The translations under genes were made by a program, and so were the position numbers. The notes beneath the pieces are model-generated. The model was not told where the DNA came from and searched no databases. It worked only from the letters and a program-made list of their open reading frames with translations. A DNA stretch of 21,594 nt from a virus, in the IMG/VR virus record IMGVR_UViG_3300031787_000959, positions 1 to 21,594 of that record; one strand, written 5' to 3'. Of this stretch, positions 14,778-21,386 are shown one piece after another; the first letter of the stretch is position 1, and each line of letters begins with the position of its first letter.

Positions 14778-15545
14778 TTACTTTTGTTTGGGGCGCTGAA
14801 CAATTGTCTGTTTGACACCGTTGTACTCAGTATGCTCAGCCACGGTTGCCATGATGTGTACGGCATCGTCCTTGCCGCCAAGGTAGTTGCCGCGGTACAC
14901 GACGACGTTACCATTCTCGCAACGGATAATGTTGATGTGCTTGATACCGTAGAAGCTCTCGGTGGTGATGACGCGCTCGATCTTGCCGGCAATCTCGATA
15001 CGGTCGCCAATGGCGCCGACATAGGCGCTGGTGACGTTTTGCTGCAGCTTGGCTATCTCGGCCTTGACCAAGGCGATCTGACGCTCTGTAGGGGCTTGTA
15101 GGCGCTTGTAGAAGCCGTCACGAAAGCCATTCCAGAACTCGCCGGCTAAGCTGTTCAGCTCGACGCAGAACTCGGCATGTTCGGCCTTGAATGTCGCCAG
15201 CTTATCAGCCAGCTCTTTTGCTGCCAGAGCCTGCTCGGCTTCGCGCTTGGCCTGACGCTCCGCTTGGCGCTTGTCCGCGGTCGCGTTGAGCTTGGCAAGC
15301 TGCTCGGCGGTGTACAGCGGGGCGGTCTTGGTGCTGGTCACGCCCGTGTTGCCACACCCCCAGCAGTCAAAGCCAGTGTGCGAGTAAGGCTTGCCATTCA
15401 TCATGCCCATCACATACAGACGCTGACCATTGATAACGTGGCAACGGGTGCAGGAGACTTGATAGGTATAGGTCGGCTTGCCCTTGGCGCTGAGCTGGAC
15501 GCTGCCGGTGTACTCGGTACCGCTGCGGGTGTATAGCTGGGTCAT
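14778..15545 (-). CDS. Zinc-ribbon, coiled-coil, OB-fold-like protein
   Basis: A 255-aa three-part protein. Residues 30-66 hold a zinc ribbon with C32, C35, C61 and C64 (SCTRC and CWGCGNTG). Residues about 80-165 form a long Ala/Lys/Glu coiled coil. The C-terminal 85 residues (IGDRIEIAGKIERVITTESFYGIKHINIIRCENGNVVVYRGNYL to TVAEHTEYNGVKQTIVQRPK) have the strand pattern of an OB-fold; the ending H-x-EYNGVKQT recurs in other phage proteins known only as hypothetical. A nucleic-acid binding role, for example in replication or recombination, is inferred. It is the only gene of its unit, behind operator B. The leader has AGGAGCGAAATC just before ATG. Confidence 0.65.
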   Translation of the reverse strand: MTQLYTRSGTEYTGSVQLSAKGKPTYTYQVSCTRCHVINGQRLYVMGMMNGKPYSHTGFDCWGCGNTGVTSTKTAPLYTAEQLAKLNATADKRQAERQAKREAEQALAAKELADKLATFKAEHAEFCVELNSLAGEFWNGFRDGFYKRLQAPTERQIALVKAEIAKLQQNVTSAYVGAIGDRIEIAGKIERVITTESFYGIKHINIIRCENGNVVVYRGNYLGGKDDAVHIMATVAEHTEYNGVKQTIVQRPKQK

Positions 15546-15566
15546 GATTTCGCTCCTGTTCGCATC

Positions 15567-15581
15567 CGGTCACTGCGACCG
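15567..15581 (-). other. 5'-leader hairpin B
   Basis: Minus-strand RNA forms CGGUC and GACCG with a five-base loop, directly followed by GATGCGAACAGGAGCG and the start of the 255-aa gene. Stem sequence differs from hairpin A at two pairs while pairing is kept. Confidence 0.6.
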
Positions 15582-15587
15582 TGAATG

Positions 15588-15600
15588 TAATTCTACATTA
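15588..15600. promoter_or_regulatory. Operator-like palindrome B (TAAT-N5-ATTA) in a promoter
   Basis: Identical 13-mer to site A. It overlaps the -10 of a minus-strand promoter: perfect -35 TTGACA at 15620-15615, 17-base spacer, -10 TGTAGA at 15597-15592. The start point predicted from this is about four bases before hairpin B. Confidence 0.65.
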
Positions 15601-15632
15601 AACGATCGCACCCGTGTCAACAATTTTCTTTG

Positions 15633-15800
15633 TTAACTAAACCACAAGTACAAGCCGTGCAAAATGCCAATGGGGAAGAAGATCGCCCCAGCTATCAGGA
15701 ACCCCCACGCCGCGGTAATAAAGCAGGTAAAGACGTGGGTTAGCCATGCCGCGATCATTAGGACGGCTAACCCGACCCCAAACAATGTGCCGTCGCTCAT
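15633..15800 (-). CDS. Small two-span membrane protein (55 aa)
   Basis: A 55-aa very hydrophobic protein, MSDGTLFGVGLAVLMIAAWL then THVFTCFITAAWGFLIAGAIFFP, with two membrane spans and a short aromatic tail (GLYLWFS). It starts in an ATGA overlap with the 75-aa gene. An open frame in another phase (15637-15861) covers the same DNA but shows no protein-like character. Similar small double-span proteins occur in early regions of phages; function unknown. Confidence 0.65.
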   Translation of the reverse strand: MSDGTLFGVGLAVLMIAAWLTHVFTCFITAAWGFLIAGAIFFPIGILHGLYLWFS

Positions 15801-16024
15801 TCTGAGGCCTCCACAGGCTCGTTTTGGTACCGGACATCCAAAGATGCCCCCACGCTGCCAATCGCGGCTTGTAGGGCTTCTATGAGCTTCTCAGCCCCCT
15901 CTACTGACAGCCGAGTGTTCGCACTGCCATTGCTGGTCTGGACGTTGACCCAAACCGAATCGTCTATCGTTGACACATAGACAGACTGAAAACGCTCGAT
16001 GCCTTGTACTTTGATTGATTCCAT
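15797..16024 (-). CDS. Hypothetical protein (75 aa)
   Basis: A 75-aa soluble protein: N-terminal beta strands (MESIKVQGIERFQSVYVSTIDDSVWVNVQTSNGSANTRL) and a helix (VEGAEKLIEALQAAIGSVG), ending acidic. Looks like a compact alpha/beta fold; not recognised. ATG follows GGGGG and the leader TAATC. It overlaps the membrane-protein gene by four bases and follows the 95-aa gene by 13 bases, all under promoter C. Confidence 0.6.
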   Translation of the reverse strand: MESIKVQGIERFQSVYVSTIDDSVWVNVQTSNGSANTRLSVEGAEKLIEALQAAIGSVGASLDVRYQNEPVEASE

Positions 16025-16037
16025 GATTACCCCCTAG

Positions 16038-16325
16038 TTAACGTGAAGTGACTTTGACGCTGAACACAGCAGCGGTCTTGGTATAGGCAGCAAGCTGCTC
16101 GTCAGTAATGCCGAGGTCTGCAGCCAGACGCTTCCAGTCGATGGTGCTGCGGTTGGACTCGATGACCGTGGCCTTGAACATGCCACCCTCGAAGACTTTG
16201 CTGCCGCCGGGAGCGGTAGCCGCATCCTTGAGATCGTCCTTGATGGCGGTAGCCTGCGCCTCGAGATCAGCAATCTGAGCCAGCAAGGTACCGAGTGTGT
16301 CGATGGTGTTGATGTCGTTTTTCAT
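16038..16325 (-). CDS. Conserved phage hypothetical protein (95 aa) under operator C
   Basis: A 95-aa protein with an N-terminal coiled coil (IDTLGTLLAQIADLEAQATAIKDDLKDAA) followed by a small domain FEGGMFKATVIESNRSTIDWKRLAADLGITDEQLAAYTK and a closing strand VFSVKVTSR. This pattern (coiled coil, then -G-x-YKATVxxSxRxxxDWKxLA) is seen in many phage early proteins of unknown function. It is the first gene of its unit and carries the GACAGGAGCG leader before ATG. The other long frame over this DNA (16034-16273) is a shadow. Confidence 0.65.
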   Translation of the reverse strand: MKNDINTIDTLGTLLAQIADLEAQATAIKDDLKDAATAPGGSKVFEGGMFKATVIESNRSTIDWKRLAADLGITDEQLAAYTKTAAVFSVKVTSR

Positions 16326-16346
16326 GGTGTTCGCTCCTGTCGCATC

Positions 16347-16362
16347 CGATCCAACTTGACCG
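16347..16362 (-). other. 5'-leader hairpin C
   Basis: Minus-strand RNA forms CGGUC and GAUCG (one G-U pair) with a six-base loop, followed by GATGCGACAGGAGCG. On the plus strand the G-U position would be an A-C mismatch, so the fold fits the minus-strand transcript only. Confidence 0.55.
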
Positions 16363-16374
16363 TAAGACAGAGTT

Positions 16375-16387
16375 TAATTCCACATTA
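16375..16387. promoter_or_regulatory. Operator-like palindrome C (TAAT-N5-ATTA) in a promoter
   Basis: Reads TAATTCCACATTA on the plus strand (minus TAATGTGGAATTA), one base different from A and B. A minus-strand promoter is visible with -35 TTGACA at 16400-16395, 17-base spacer and -10 TTAAAC at 16377-16372, so here the palindrome lies mostly in the spacer. The predicted start again lies a few bases before the hairpin. Confidence 0.6.
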
Positions 16388-16407
16388 AACGACGTGTCAA
16401 CAACAAA

Positions 16408-16701
16408 TTAAAATATTTTTTCGTCTTGCTCGATTGGCAATCCGTCGCACAGCAGGCGCTGTATAGTGATGTTCAGGGCGTCCAGCTCGTCCATCTTCCT
16501 GATAGCCCAAGCCCGCTTGTTCCCGTGCCAGCCCATCATGGAGCCTTGGTGGCAGTCATAGCAGAGGGCCACAGTGGTGTACTGCTGGCCCTGATTGATG
16601 TGGTGTGCTGAGCTGGGCGGTGGGGCGTTACAGACGCTACAGGGCAGGCTCTTGACCCTTTCCAGATGCTTACGTTCAGCCGCGGTCAGCTTGTTGTTCA
16701 T
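16408..16701 (-). CDS. HNH/Ref-like nuclease
   Basis: A 97-aa protein with a treble-clef zinc arrangement: C21 and C24 (LPCSVC), S-AHHI at 31-35, then ALCYDCHQG with C47, C50 and H51, and WHG with H59. The order CxxC, HHI, LCxxCH matches the small HNH nucleases of phages related to the RecA-dependent nuclease Ref of phage P1, but without the long basic N-terminus of Ref. Expected role is DNA nicking or cutting in recombination or packaging. It starts in an ATGA overlap with the 110-aa gene. The residues needed for metal and zinc binding are present; the exact cleavage activity is inferred. Confidence 0.75.
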   Translation of the reverse strand: MNNKLTAAERKHLERVKSLPCSVCNAPPPSSAHHINQGQQYTTVALCYDCHQGSMMGWHGNKRAWAIRKMDELDALNITIQRLLCDGLPIEQDEKIF

Positions 16702-17030
16702 ATCGTCGCTTTGAACTCCGCCCGGTTACTGGCCTCTTGGCTACGCCATACTTCGACCCTCGCCTGAGCTGCGACCATCTCCCACCGCAGGCGCTCTTCC
16801 TGCTCCACGGCTTCCTTCAGCCCGTTCAGCAGGTCGACGTACTCAGGATGACTGTACGCTTCACGCTCTTGCGCGTTGACCGCGGTCTCCATTGACCGCT
16901 TCATCAGAATCGCCTTGAGGCTCTTGCGGTACTCTTCCATGTACACCCGGTCAGCCTTAGCCTTAGCGTAGAACTTCCCGTTGTCCCTGATGAAGTCCAC
17001 CGCTTTATTTGGGTCGATCTCCCTGTCCAT
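16698..17030 (-). CDS. Conserved helical phage protein (110 aa)
   Basis: A 110-aa, almost wholly helical protein, MDREIDPNKAVDFIRDNGKFYAKAKADRVYMEEYRKSLKAILM, then HPEYVDLLNGLKEAVEQEERLRWEMVAAQARVEVWRSQE. I recognise it as a widespread uncharacterised phage family, often next to HNH or resolvase genes. An in-frame earlier start at 17066 gives 122 aa, but ATG 17030 is preceded by GAGGTGAG and is preferred. A role in recombination is suggested only by neighbours. Confidence 0.65.
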   Translation of the reverse strand: MDREIDPNKAVDFIRDNGKFYAKAKADRVYMEEYRKSLKAILMKRSMETAVNAQEREAYSHPEYVDLLNGLKEAVEQEERLRWEMVAAQARVEVWRSQEASNRAEFKATI

Positions 17031-17109
17031 ACTCACCTCGCTGTGATTTTTTATGACACTGCTCACATAGCCAGCGTTGTCTCATTCCATCTGCAAACCG
17101 CTCATACAT
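17005..17109 (-). CDS. Possible tiny CxxC protein (34 aa)
   Basis: A 34-aa frame, MYERFADGMRQRWLCEQCHKKSQRGEYG, with a single CxxC pair (C15, C18) and basic tail. Its ATG overlaps the stop of the HTH-protein gene by eight bases and its end overlaps the next gene by 26 bases. Such overlap fits the style of this genome, and it fills the otherwise empty 71 bases between the two genes, but length is short and no second metal pair exists. Low certainty. Confidence 0.35.
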   Translation of the reverse strand: MYERFADGMRQRWLCEQCHKKSQRGEYGQGDRPK

Positions 17110-17290
17110 CCCGCCACTCACCGGCTTGGTCTCCCGGCAATTTGAGCAGCGCCTCGGGACTGCGTTGTTCCACGACACGATTAACTACCTTTCGTACTTG
17201 AGTCTTATGTAACTTGTACCGCTTCGCGATTGATCCAATCGAGTCGCCGCGCATCCATGCCCGATACATCTCAATGTCGGACGGATTCAT
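17102..17290 (-). CDS. Small helix-turn-helix protein (62 aa)
   Basis: A 62-aa protein with a clear HTH: DIEMYRAWMRGDSIGSIAKRYKLHKTQVRKVVNRV, resembling the helix-turn-helix of resolvases or sigma region 4 (helix, IGSIAKRY, turn, KTQVRKVV recognition helix). Basic in the recognition helix. It could be a middle-gene regulator or a DNA-binding accessory; no effector domain is present. ATG is preceded by AAGG and lies within the end of the previous gene (20-base overlap). Confidence 0.65.
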   Translation of the reverse strand: MNPSDIEMYRAWMRGDSIGSIAKRYKLHKTQVRKVVNRVVEQRSPEALLKLPGDQAGEWRDV

Positions 17291-17459
17291 TCCTTACCCC
17301 CATCATCATGTCCGCCATGTCGAAAGCAGTTTCAGCAATAAACCGACGGTTGTTTTCGTTCTCTAAAATTTCCAACTGATCAATCGATGACATTATTCCC
17401 TGTAATGCAAACGCTGCAAAGGCACAGCGCATCTGCTCTTCAGTGTCAAACATACTCAT
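17271..17459 (-). CDS. Small hypothetical protein (62 aa)
   Basis: A 62-aa, acidic, Met-rich helical protein (MSMFDTEEQMRCAFAAFALQGIMSSIDQLEILENENNRRFIAETAFDMADMMM). No family recognised. The start overlaps the RuvC-like gene stop as ATGA, and the end overlaps the HTH gene, so it is embedded in the same translational chain. Confidence 0.6.
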   Translation of the reverse strand: MSMFDTEEQMRCAFAAFALQGIMSSIDQLEILENENNRRFIAETAFDMADMMMGVRNESVRH

Positions 17460-17914
17460 GAGAATGTCCTCCGTGCGTACTCCGCGATCAACAACGCTTC
17501 AGCCTTACCGTGATCTTTCTTCAGCAGTAACGTCGCCTGCGGGAATGCAATTCTCGCCGCGGCTAACGAATCGTTCTTATCCGACGTGACGCTCATGGCT
17601 TTTTTCCAAACTTGTGGCGTAACGTAAAAAATCCTTTCGCACATAAGTTCAGCGACAGCACCAATAGCCCCAAAGGCGCGCATAAAACGACCAGTAGAGG
17701 CAATGCCTTGTTTCGGCATCGTCCAAACCTGTTCCAAACAGATTGCATAGTCATCCCCCGGTATCGTCATATCTAAAATTATTTGCTTCAATGCTCTGGC
17801 ATCGATCCGATCTTGAACGGCGACGATGTCATGGGCACCAATGAATAACCCGTTGTGGTCAATCGCTGCTATGGCCCCCGATCTTAAGCCGGGGTCGATA
17901 CCGATCCAGATCAT
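17456..17914 (-). CDS. RuvC-like Holliday junction resolvase
   Basis: A 152-aa RNase H-fold nuclease. D7 in IGIDPGLRSGAIA is the first catalytic Asp; E61 in CLEQVW is the second acidic site; the last helix has KKDHGKAEALLIAEYARR (D134, H135, E139), the usual place of the final acidic residues. The aromatic/Lys segment YVTPQVWKKAMSV is typical of RuvC-type resolvases of phages. Cellular RuvC is about 170 aa, so length fits. It would resolve branched replication or recombination intermediates before packaging. ATGA overlap at the start couples it to the 92-aa gene. Confidence 0.85.
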   Translation of the reverse strand: MIWIGIDPGLRSGAIAAIDHNGLFIGAHDIVAVQDRIDARALKQIILDMTIPGDDYAICLEQVWTMPKQGIASTGRFMRAFGAIGAVAELMCERIFYVTPQVWKKAMSVTSDKNDSLAAARIAFPQATLLLKKDHGKAEALLIAEYARRTFS

Positions 17915-18189
17915 TGACGCTGCGCTGGCAACCGATTCTTAATCGCTTCAGCAGCGTTACGCAGGGCAGTACACAGCTCACCCTCATTCTCTTCTTCAGC
18001 CAACGCTTCCACCAGCTCAGCGCAGGCCTCCCGTTCAATCTTGATAGCTGTCTTCGTGGTCTCAATTGCTACTGCCATGATCTCGGCTTTCGCAATCGCC
18101 AGCGCATCATCGAACTCACGCTGGGTGAAGACCTCCACCTGACCACTACCCGCTAAGAACTTCTTCGTAAAATCACTCATCTCTTTCAT
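17911..18189 (-). CDS. Hypothetical protein (92 aa)
   Basis: A 92-aa helical acidic protein: MKEMSDFTKKFLAGSGQVEVFTQREFDDALAIAKAEIMAVAIETTKTAIKIEREACAELVEALAEEENEG. Coiled-coil-like central helix. No domain recognised. ATG 18189 begins two bases after the stop of the previous gene and is preceded by GGGG; another ATG three codons on is possible. A different reading frame over 17859-18065 is a shadow. Confidence 0.6.
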   Translation of the reverse strand: MKEMSDFTKKFLAGSGQVEVFTQREFDDALAIAKAEIMAVAIETTKTAIKIEREACAELVEALAEEENEGELCTALRNAAEAIKNRLPAQRQ

Positions 18190-18191
18190 TT

Positions 18192-18497
18192 TTAACCCCG
18201 ATCACTTTTTTTCATTTTATACAACGCAACTTGCGCTTCTATATAAGCAGCGCCATCCTGAGCATACAATTGAGAGCCCTCGAGTATTGAAAGCATAGTT
18301 TTTTCTGAATCTACGCCGCCTTCTTGATTTAAAAGAATTGAGTTTGCGACCACTCTTTGCGCCAGCATCAACATCAGCACCGCCAATTCATCAACATCAT
18401 TCAAGTCTTCAATAAAGCCATTCATCAAGGGCTCATATCTTTTCTTCATGACCTCAACGGCTTTTGCAGAACATTTTTTAAATTGTTCAGTGTTCAT
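18192..18497 (-). CDS. Hypothetical protein (101 aa)
   Basis: A 101-aa helical protein (MNTEQFKKCSAKAVEVMKKRYEPLMNGFIEDLNDVDELAVLMLMLAQRVVANSILLNQ). No recognised family. The DNA here is more AT-rich than its neighbours, especially 18190-18320, which could reflect different origin. The ATG at 18497 overlaps the upstream stop as ATGA and has GGGAG upstream; a TTG two codons earlier is less likely. Confidence 0.6.
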   Translation of the reverse strand: MNTEQFKKCSAKAVEVMKKRYEPLMNGFIEDLNDVDELAVLMLMLAQRVVANSILLNQEGGVDSEKTMLSILEGSQLYAQDGAAYIEAQVALYKMKKSDRG

Positions 18498-18685
18498 TTC
18501 CAATCTCCCTTTTCACCTCGGTTGCCTTTGTCCCACTGAGCTTTAACCACAGCCCGGAGCTGCTGATCATCATGGTTCTTTTCCCACATTCGCAAAAACT
18601 CGTGAGCCTGATTCCGGTCTTTAATCCGCATTCGGATAACTTCTCGTACAAGACACTGCCATATTTCGGTTGGAACATTCTTCAA
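18494..18685 (-). CDS. Small hypothetical protein (63 aa), TTG start
   Basis: A 63-aa basic helical protein (MKNVPTEIWQCLVREVIRMRIKDRNQAHEFLRMWEKNH). The TTG start overlaps the helicase stop as TTGA, and the stop overlaps the following ATG. It could associate with replication proteins as it directly follows the helicase, but has no motif. Another frame (18487-18678) is open over the same DNA and has Cys-rich but less protein-like sequence. Confidence 0.55.
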   Translation of the reverse strand: MKNVPTEIWQCLVREVIRMRIKDRNQAHEFLRMWEKNHDDQQLRAVVKAQWDKGNRGEKGDWK

Positions 18686-19638
18686 AAATCACCCTTCAAA
18701 TCAAACGCCATCGGCATACCGTTGTATCGGTCGATGAACTGCTGCGAGTCTGAGTGAAAATAAAACTCAAACCAAGGCTCACGCTCACCGTTCCGCTGCT
18801 TCTCGCACATCAAGTATGCATCAGGAATCATCGGGTCAATCGATTCGCCACGCTCAATGCTGTGCTGCTTCTTCTTATTGCGCCACAGAATTAGGACGTT
18901 GTCCACCTGATCGGTAATCGCCGATGAACCACGCAAGTCTGACTTGCTTGGGCGCACCTCTTCACTTGCCAGCTTACGAATGTGGTGAACCAAGTGAATG
19001 TGAATGTCGTGATCTCTGGCAATCGCAGTCAGCCGATCAACAAAATCCTTCTGCTCGTTGTAACTGTCTTCGCCGGGGACGCACTTCATCAAACTGTCGA
19101 TCACCACATGCTGAATACCCAGCTTCGTTGCGCAATGATGGCACATGGCCTCAATGGTTCGGCTACTGACGGTACCCTGCTGGTCATAGAGCCACAGGCG
19201 ATCACCGACAAAACCAAAGAACCGACCGTAGGCCTCGCGCTTCTGAGCTTCCGGGGTCTTGACGTAATTGTTGGACTCCAACGACTTGCCTGCGAACTGA
19301 CGGATCATCCGCTTCAGAGTGATCTTAGGCTTCATCTCGAAGCTGGCGATGCAGATTTTCTGGTTCTGCTTAATCAGGCCCAGCATCACCTGACCAGTCA
19401 TCAGCGACTTCCCAGACCCGTTACCACCAGCCCAGACAGATACCTCACCCGGTCGGAAAGCAAAGCTGTCAACCGTCGAGCCCCACGGCATCGAGACCGA
19501 GCGGTCAATCGGTGGCGACAGCAGCTCAGCCTCAAACTCTTCCGCCCAGACCGCGGCCTTCTTGACCTTGGCATCGCTGTCCGTTGCGGACAGGTAGGCA
19601 TCAAAGTCTATGTCGTCATCATTCAGGAACGTAGCCAT
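18682..19638 (-). CDS. DnaB/gp4-type replicative helicase (RecA-like ATPase)
   Basis: A 318-aa protein with a RecA-fold ATPase: Walker A GGNGSGKS (residues 71-78 from the ATG), ASFEMKP strand, and Walker B-like HVVIDSLMK around 177-185, followed by VHHIRK, in the position of the conserved His motif of DnaB helicases, and LRGSSAITDQVDNVLILWRN, typical of DnaB-family proteins. The N-terminal DnaB/primase domain is missing; only about 60 acidic residues precede the core, so it resembles short phage helicases that act with the initiator next to them. ATG 19638 has AGAGGAG. A TTG just before it is possible. Confidence 0.85.
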   Translation of the reverse strand: MATFLNDDDIDFDAYLSATDSDAKVKKAAVWAEEFEAELLSPPIDRSVSMPWGSTVDSFAFRPGEVSVWAGGNGSGKSLMTGQVMLGLIKQNQKICIASFEMKPKITLKRMIRQFAGKSLESNNYVKTPEAQKREAYGRFFGFVGDRLWLYDQQGTVSSRTIEAMCHHCATKLGIQHVVIDSLMKCVPGEDSYNEQKDFVDRLTAIARDHDIHIHLVHHIRKLASEEVRPSKSDLRGSSAITDQVDNVLILWRNKKKQHSIERGESIDPMIPDAYLMCEKQRNGEREPWFEFYFHSDSQQFIDRYNGMPMAFDLKGDF

Positions 19639-19963
19639 CAAATTCTCCTCTTTCGCTATCGATCAGCAAGTCGCCGACCACACTGATCACGCGCCGGGCA
19701 CCTGCAGCCTTTAAGGCGTCGTGAAGTCTTTTTGCTTTTTTGTAATCACTGCAACCGTTTACATGGACGGTCAGGCCAACAACAAACCGCAGGTCTAACG
19801 CCGCGGGGTTCTCGGACGGCAGTATCTCGATCTCCGGGTACGGCAGGGTCGTGGCGCTCAGGTGCCAGACCAAGCAGTCAGGAGACCGGCTGTGGCTGAT
19901 CCAGACGCCTTGTGGGCGCTTTTTATCTCGCCGCAGGGCGATGAGTGCTTCGTGGCCTCTCAT
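19619..19963 (-). CDS. Hypothetical protein (114 aa)
   Basis: A 114-aa alpha/beta protein: MRGHEALIALRRDKKRPQGVWISHSRSPDC at the start, LDLRFVVGLTVHVNGCSDYKKAKRLHDALKAAGARRVISVVGDLLIDSERGE at the end. The end reads as a strand-helix-strand unit. Not recognised. ATG 19963 is five bases after the initiator stop; a TTG at 19990 gives 123 aa inside that gene. It overlaps the helicase start by 20 bases. A replication accessory role is inferred from location only. Confidence 0.6.
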   Translation of the reverse strand: MRGHEALIALRRDKKRPQGVWISHSRSPDCLVWHLSATTLPYPEIEILPSENPAALDLRFVVGLTVHVNGCSDYKKAKRLHDALKAAGARRVISVVGDLLIDSERGEFDGYVPE

Positions 19964-19968
19964 CGTCT

Positions 19969-20598
<630 letters not shown>

Positions 20599-20607
20599 GA
20601 TTTCCCC

Positions 20608-20688
20608 AAAAAAAAGCCCTAGGCGAGACTCTCATCCGTGAGGATGTTGGCGGACTGGCAGGTACCAGCAGAGTCCCGGCTAGGGCTT
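20608..20688 (-). ncRNA. Branched structured RNA ending in a U8 terminator, in the initiator leader
   Basis: On the minus strand, 9-bp AAGCCCTAG (20688-20680) pairs perfectly with CTAGGGCTT (20622-20614). A second helix of eight pairs (20677-20670 with 20632-20625, one G-U) continues it. Inside are two hairpins: CTGG/CCAG at 20668-20655 and the perfect CATCC/GGATG stem with a four-base loop at 20646-20633. The outer helix is followed by eight U (20615-20608). It lies between cro and the initiator gene, where lambda has the tR1 terminator, so it may act as an attenuator, riboswitch-like leader or small RNA. No known RNA family is recognised. Bases 20689-20727 show nothing else. Confidence 0.6.
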
Positions 20689-20727
20689 ACCTGATTCGCG
20701 CCGCCAAGCGCATTGGAGACCATCATA

Positions 20728-20928
20728 TCAGTCGAAAATATCCGGGCGCAAGGCTTTACGCGGCACTTTGCCTTTGGTATGGGCACTAATCGCCACTGCT
20801 AACATGGGGCTTGGCATCTTTTGCCCATTGATAATCAGGGACAGCCACGTCTTGCTGACGTTGATAGCCTGCGCCATCGCAGTCTTTGCACCTCGGGGTT
20901 GTTTGGCAAACCATTCTTGTAGGGTCAT
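20728..20928 (-). CDS. cro: Cro/YdaS-like repressor
   Basis: A 66-aa DNA-binding protein. The HTH spans about 14-41 (AKTAMAQAINVSKTWLSLIINGQKMPSP): AMAQAINVS then a turn and KTWLSLIING recognition helix. It ends in ALRPDIFD, a signature of P22-Cro and YdaS-like proteins. Small size and place at the head of the replication operon, divergent from other genes, fit a Cro role. ATG 20928 has CGGAG upstream; a GTG one codon before is possible. Probably binds the TAAT-N5-ATTA sites at 20943-20955 and 20988-21000 and three more elsewhere; this link is inference. No second (CI-like) repressor lies in the window. Confidence 0.8.
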   Translation of the reverse strand: MTLQEWFAKQPRGAKTAMAQAINVSKTWLSLIINGQKMPSPMLAVAISAHTKGKVPRKALRPDIFD

Positions 20929-20942
20929 CACAATTCTCCGTT

Positions 20943-20955
20943 TAATGCCTCATTA
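20943..20955. promoter_or_regulatory. Operator-like palindrome D at the cro promoter
   Basis: TAATGCCTCATTA fits TAAT-N5-ATTA with an inner perfect TAATG/CATTA pair. It overlaps the -10 of the cro promoter, 15 bases before the cro ATG, so binding would give self-repression. Confidence 0.6.
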
Positions 20956-20980
20956 CACCACGTTAAAAAAGTTTGTGCAA
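20952..20980 (-). promoter_or_regulatory. Predicted cro promoter
   Basis: Minus-strand -35 TTGCAC (20980-20975), 17-base spacer, -10 TGTAAT (20957-20952; five of six matches) with an upstream TG, an extended -10. Would drive cro and the replication genes. Confidence 0.5.
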
Positions 20981-20984
20981 GCTG

Positions 20985-21013
20985 TTGTAATCTGGAATTA
21001 GATGTTGTATCGT
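20985..21013 (+). promoter_or_regulatory. Predicted divergent promoter for the plus-strand genes
   Basis: -35 TTGTAA (20985-20990), 17-base spacer, -10 TATCGT (21008-21013). Each hexamer matches consensus at four of six. The 13-bp palindrome E lies between them. Confidence 0.4.
20988..21000. promoter_or_regulatory. Operator-like palindrome E in the divergent promoter
   Basis: TAATCTGGAATTA, two or fewer bases different from the sites at 14726, 15588 and 16375 read on their minus strand. It lies 45 bases from site D, with the -35 of cro between them. Confidence 0.6.
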
Positions 21014-21039
21014 AGCAATACTTAACAGGAGGTTACACA

Positions 21040-21285
21040 ATGGAACACCCACCAATGACATTCTCTAGCGGCTACAAAAAGGTTACGCCTTACCGCACAA
21101 AGACCGGCATTGAGATCGGCAAGTATTACGAGCCGCAGCCTGCATGGGAGGCTTCTTACGACATGGAGCTGCTGCAGGAGTCCCTGCTGACAGACATAAG
21201 CATCCTGCGCCGCATTCGTATGAAGAACATTGCCTACGCTTGGATTGTCGGCGCTGCGGTCTTCCTGCTGGTGGTTGCCAAATGA
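21040..21285 (+). CDS. Single-span membrane protein (81 aa), divergent from cro
   Basis: An 81-aa protein with a hydrophilic N-terminal 60 residues (MEHPPMTFSSGYKKVTPYRTKTGIEIGKYYEPQPAWEASYDMELLQESLL) and a C-terminal membrane span (IAYAWIVGAAVFLLVVAK), so likely a tail-anchored inner-membrane protein with its main part in the cytoplasm. ATG is preceded by an excellent AGGAGG. It is the first of three overlapping plus-strand genes. In temperate phages this position often holds lysogeny or superinfection-exclusion genes; that role is inferred from place only. Confidence 0.65.
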   Translation: MEHPPMTFSSGYKKVTPYRTKTGIEIGKYYEPQPAWEASYDMELLQESLLTDISILRRIRMKNIAYAWIVGAAVFLLVVAK

Positions 21286-21386
21286 TGGCGGCTGTCGTTG
21301 GCCTGATGATGATAGGCGCCGGAATTATGGTGCTGGTACTCGCGCTGACGATAGTCCTTGGCATCTTGCTTGGGGATGACGAGTAA
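21282..21386 (+). CDS. Tiny hydrophobic membrane protein (34 aa)
   Basis: A 34-aa almost wholly hydrophobic peptide (MMAAVVGLMMIGAGIMVLVL then ALTIVLGILLG) ending in acidic DDE; one membrane span. Its start overlaps the stop of the 81-aa gene as ATGA, and its stop overlaps the next ATG as TAATG. Overlap on both sides suggests it is translated. Function unknown. Confidence 0.55.
   Translation: MMAAVVGLMMIGAGIMVLVLALTIVLGILLGDDE

Noticed and set aside
18982-19686. A 234-codon plus-strand frame opposite the helicase.
   Set aside because: Antisense to intact Walker A and B motifs; no ribosome site or protein-like domains.
20608-20688. Hammerhead ribozyme in the branched RNA (CGGATGAG resembles CTGATGAG).
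   Set aside because: The conserved U is changed and the GAAA core partner is absent.
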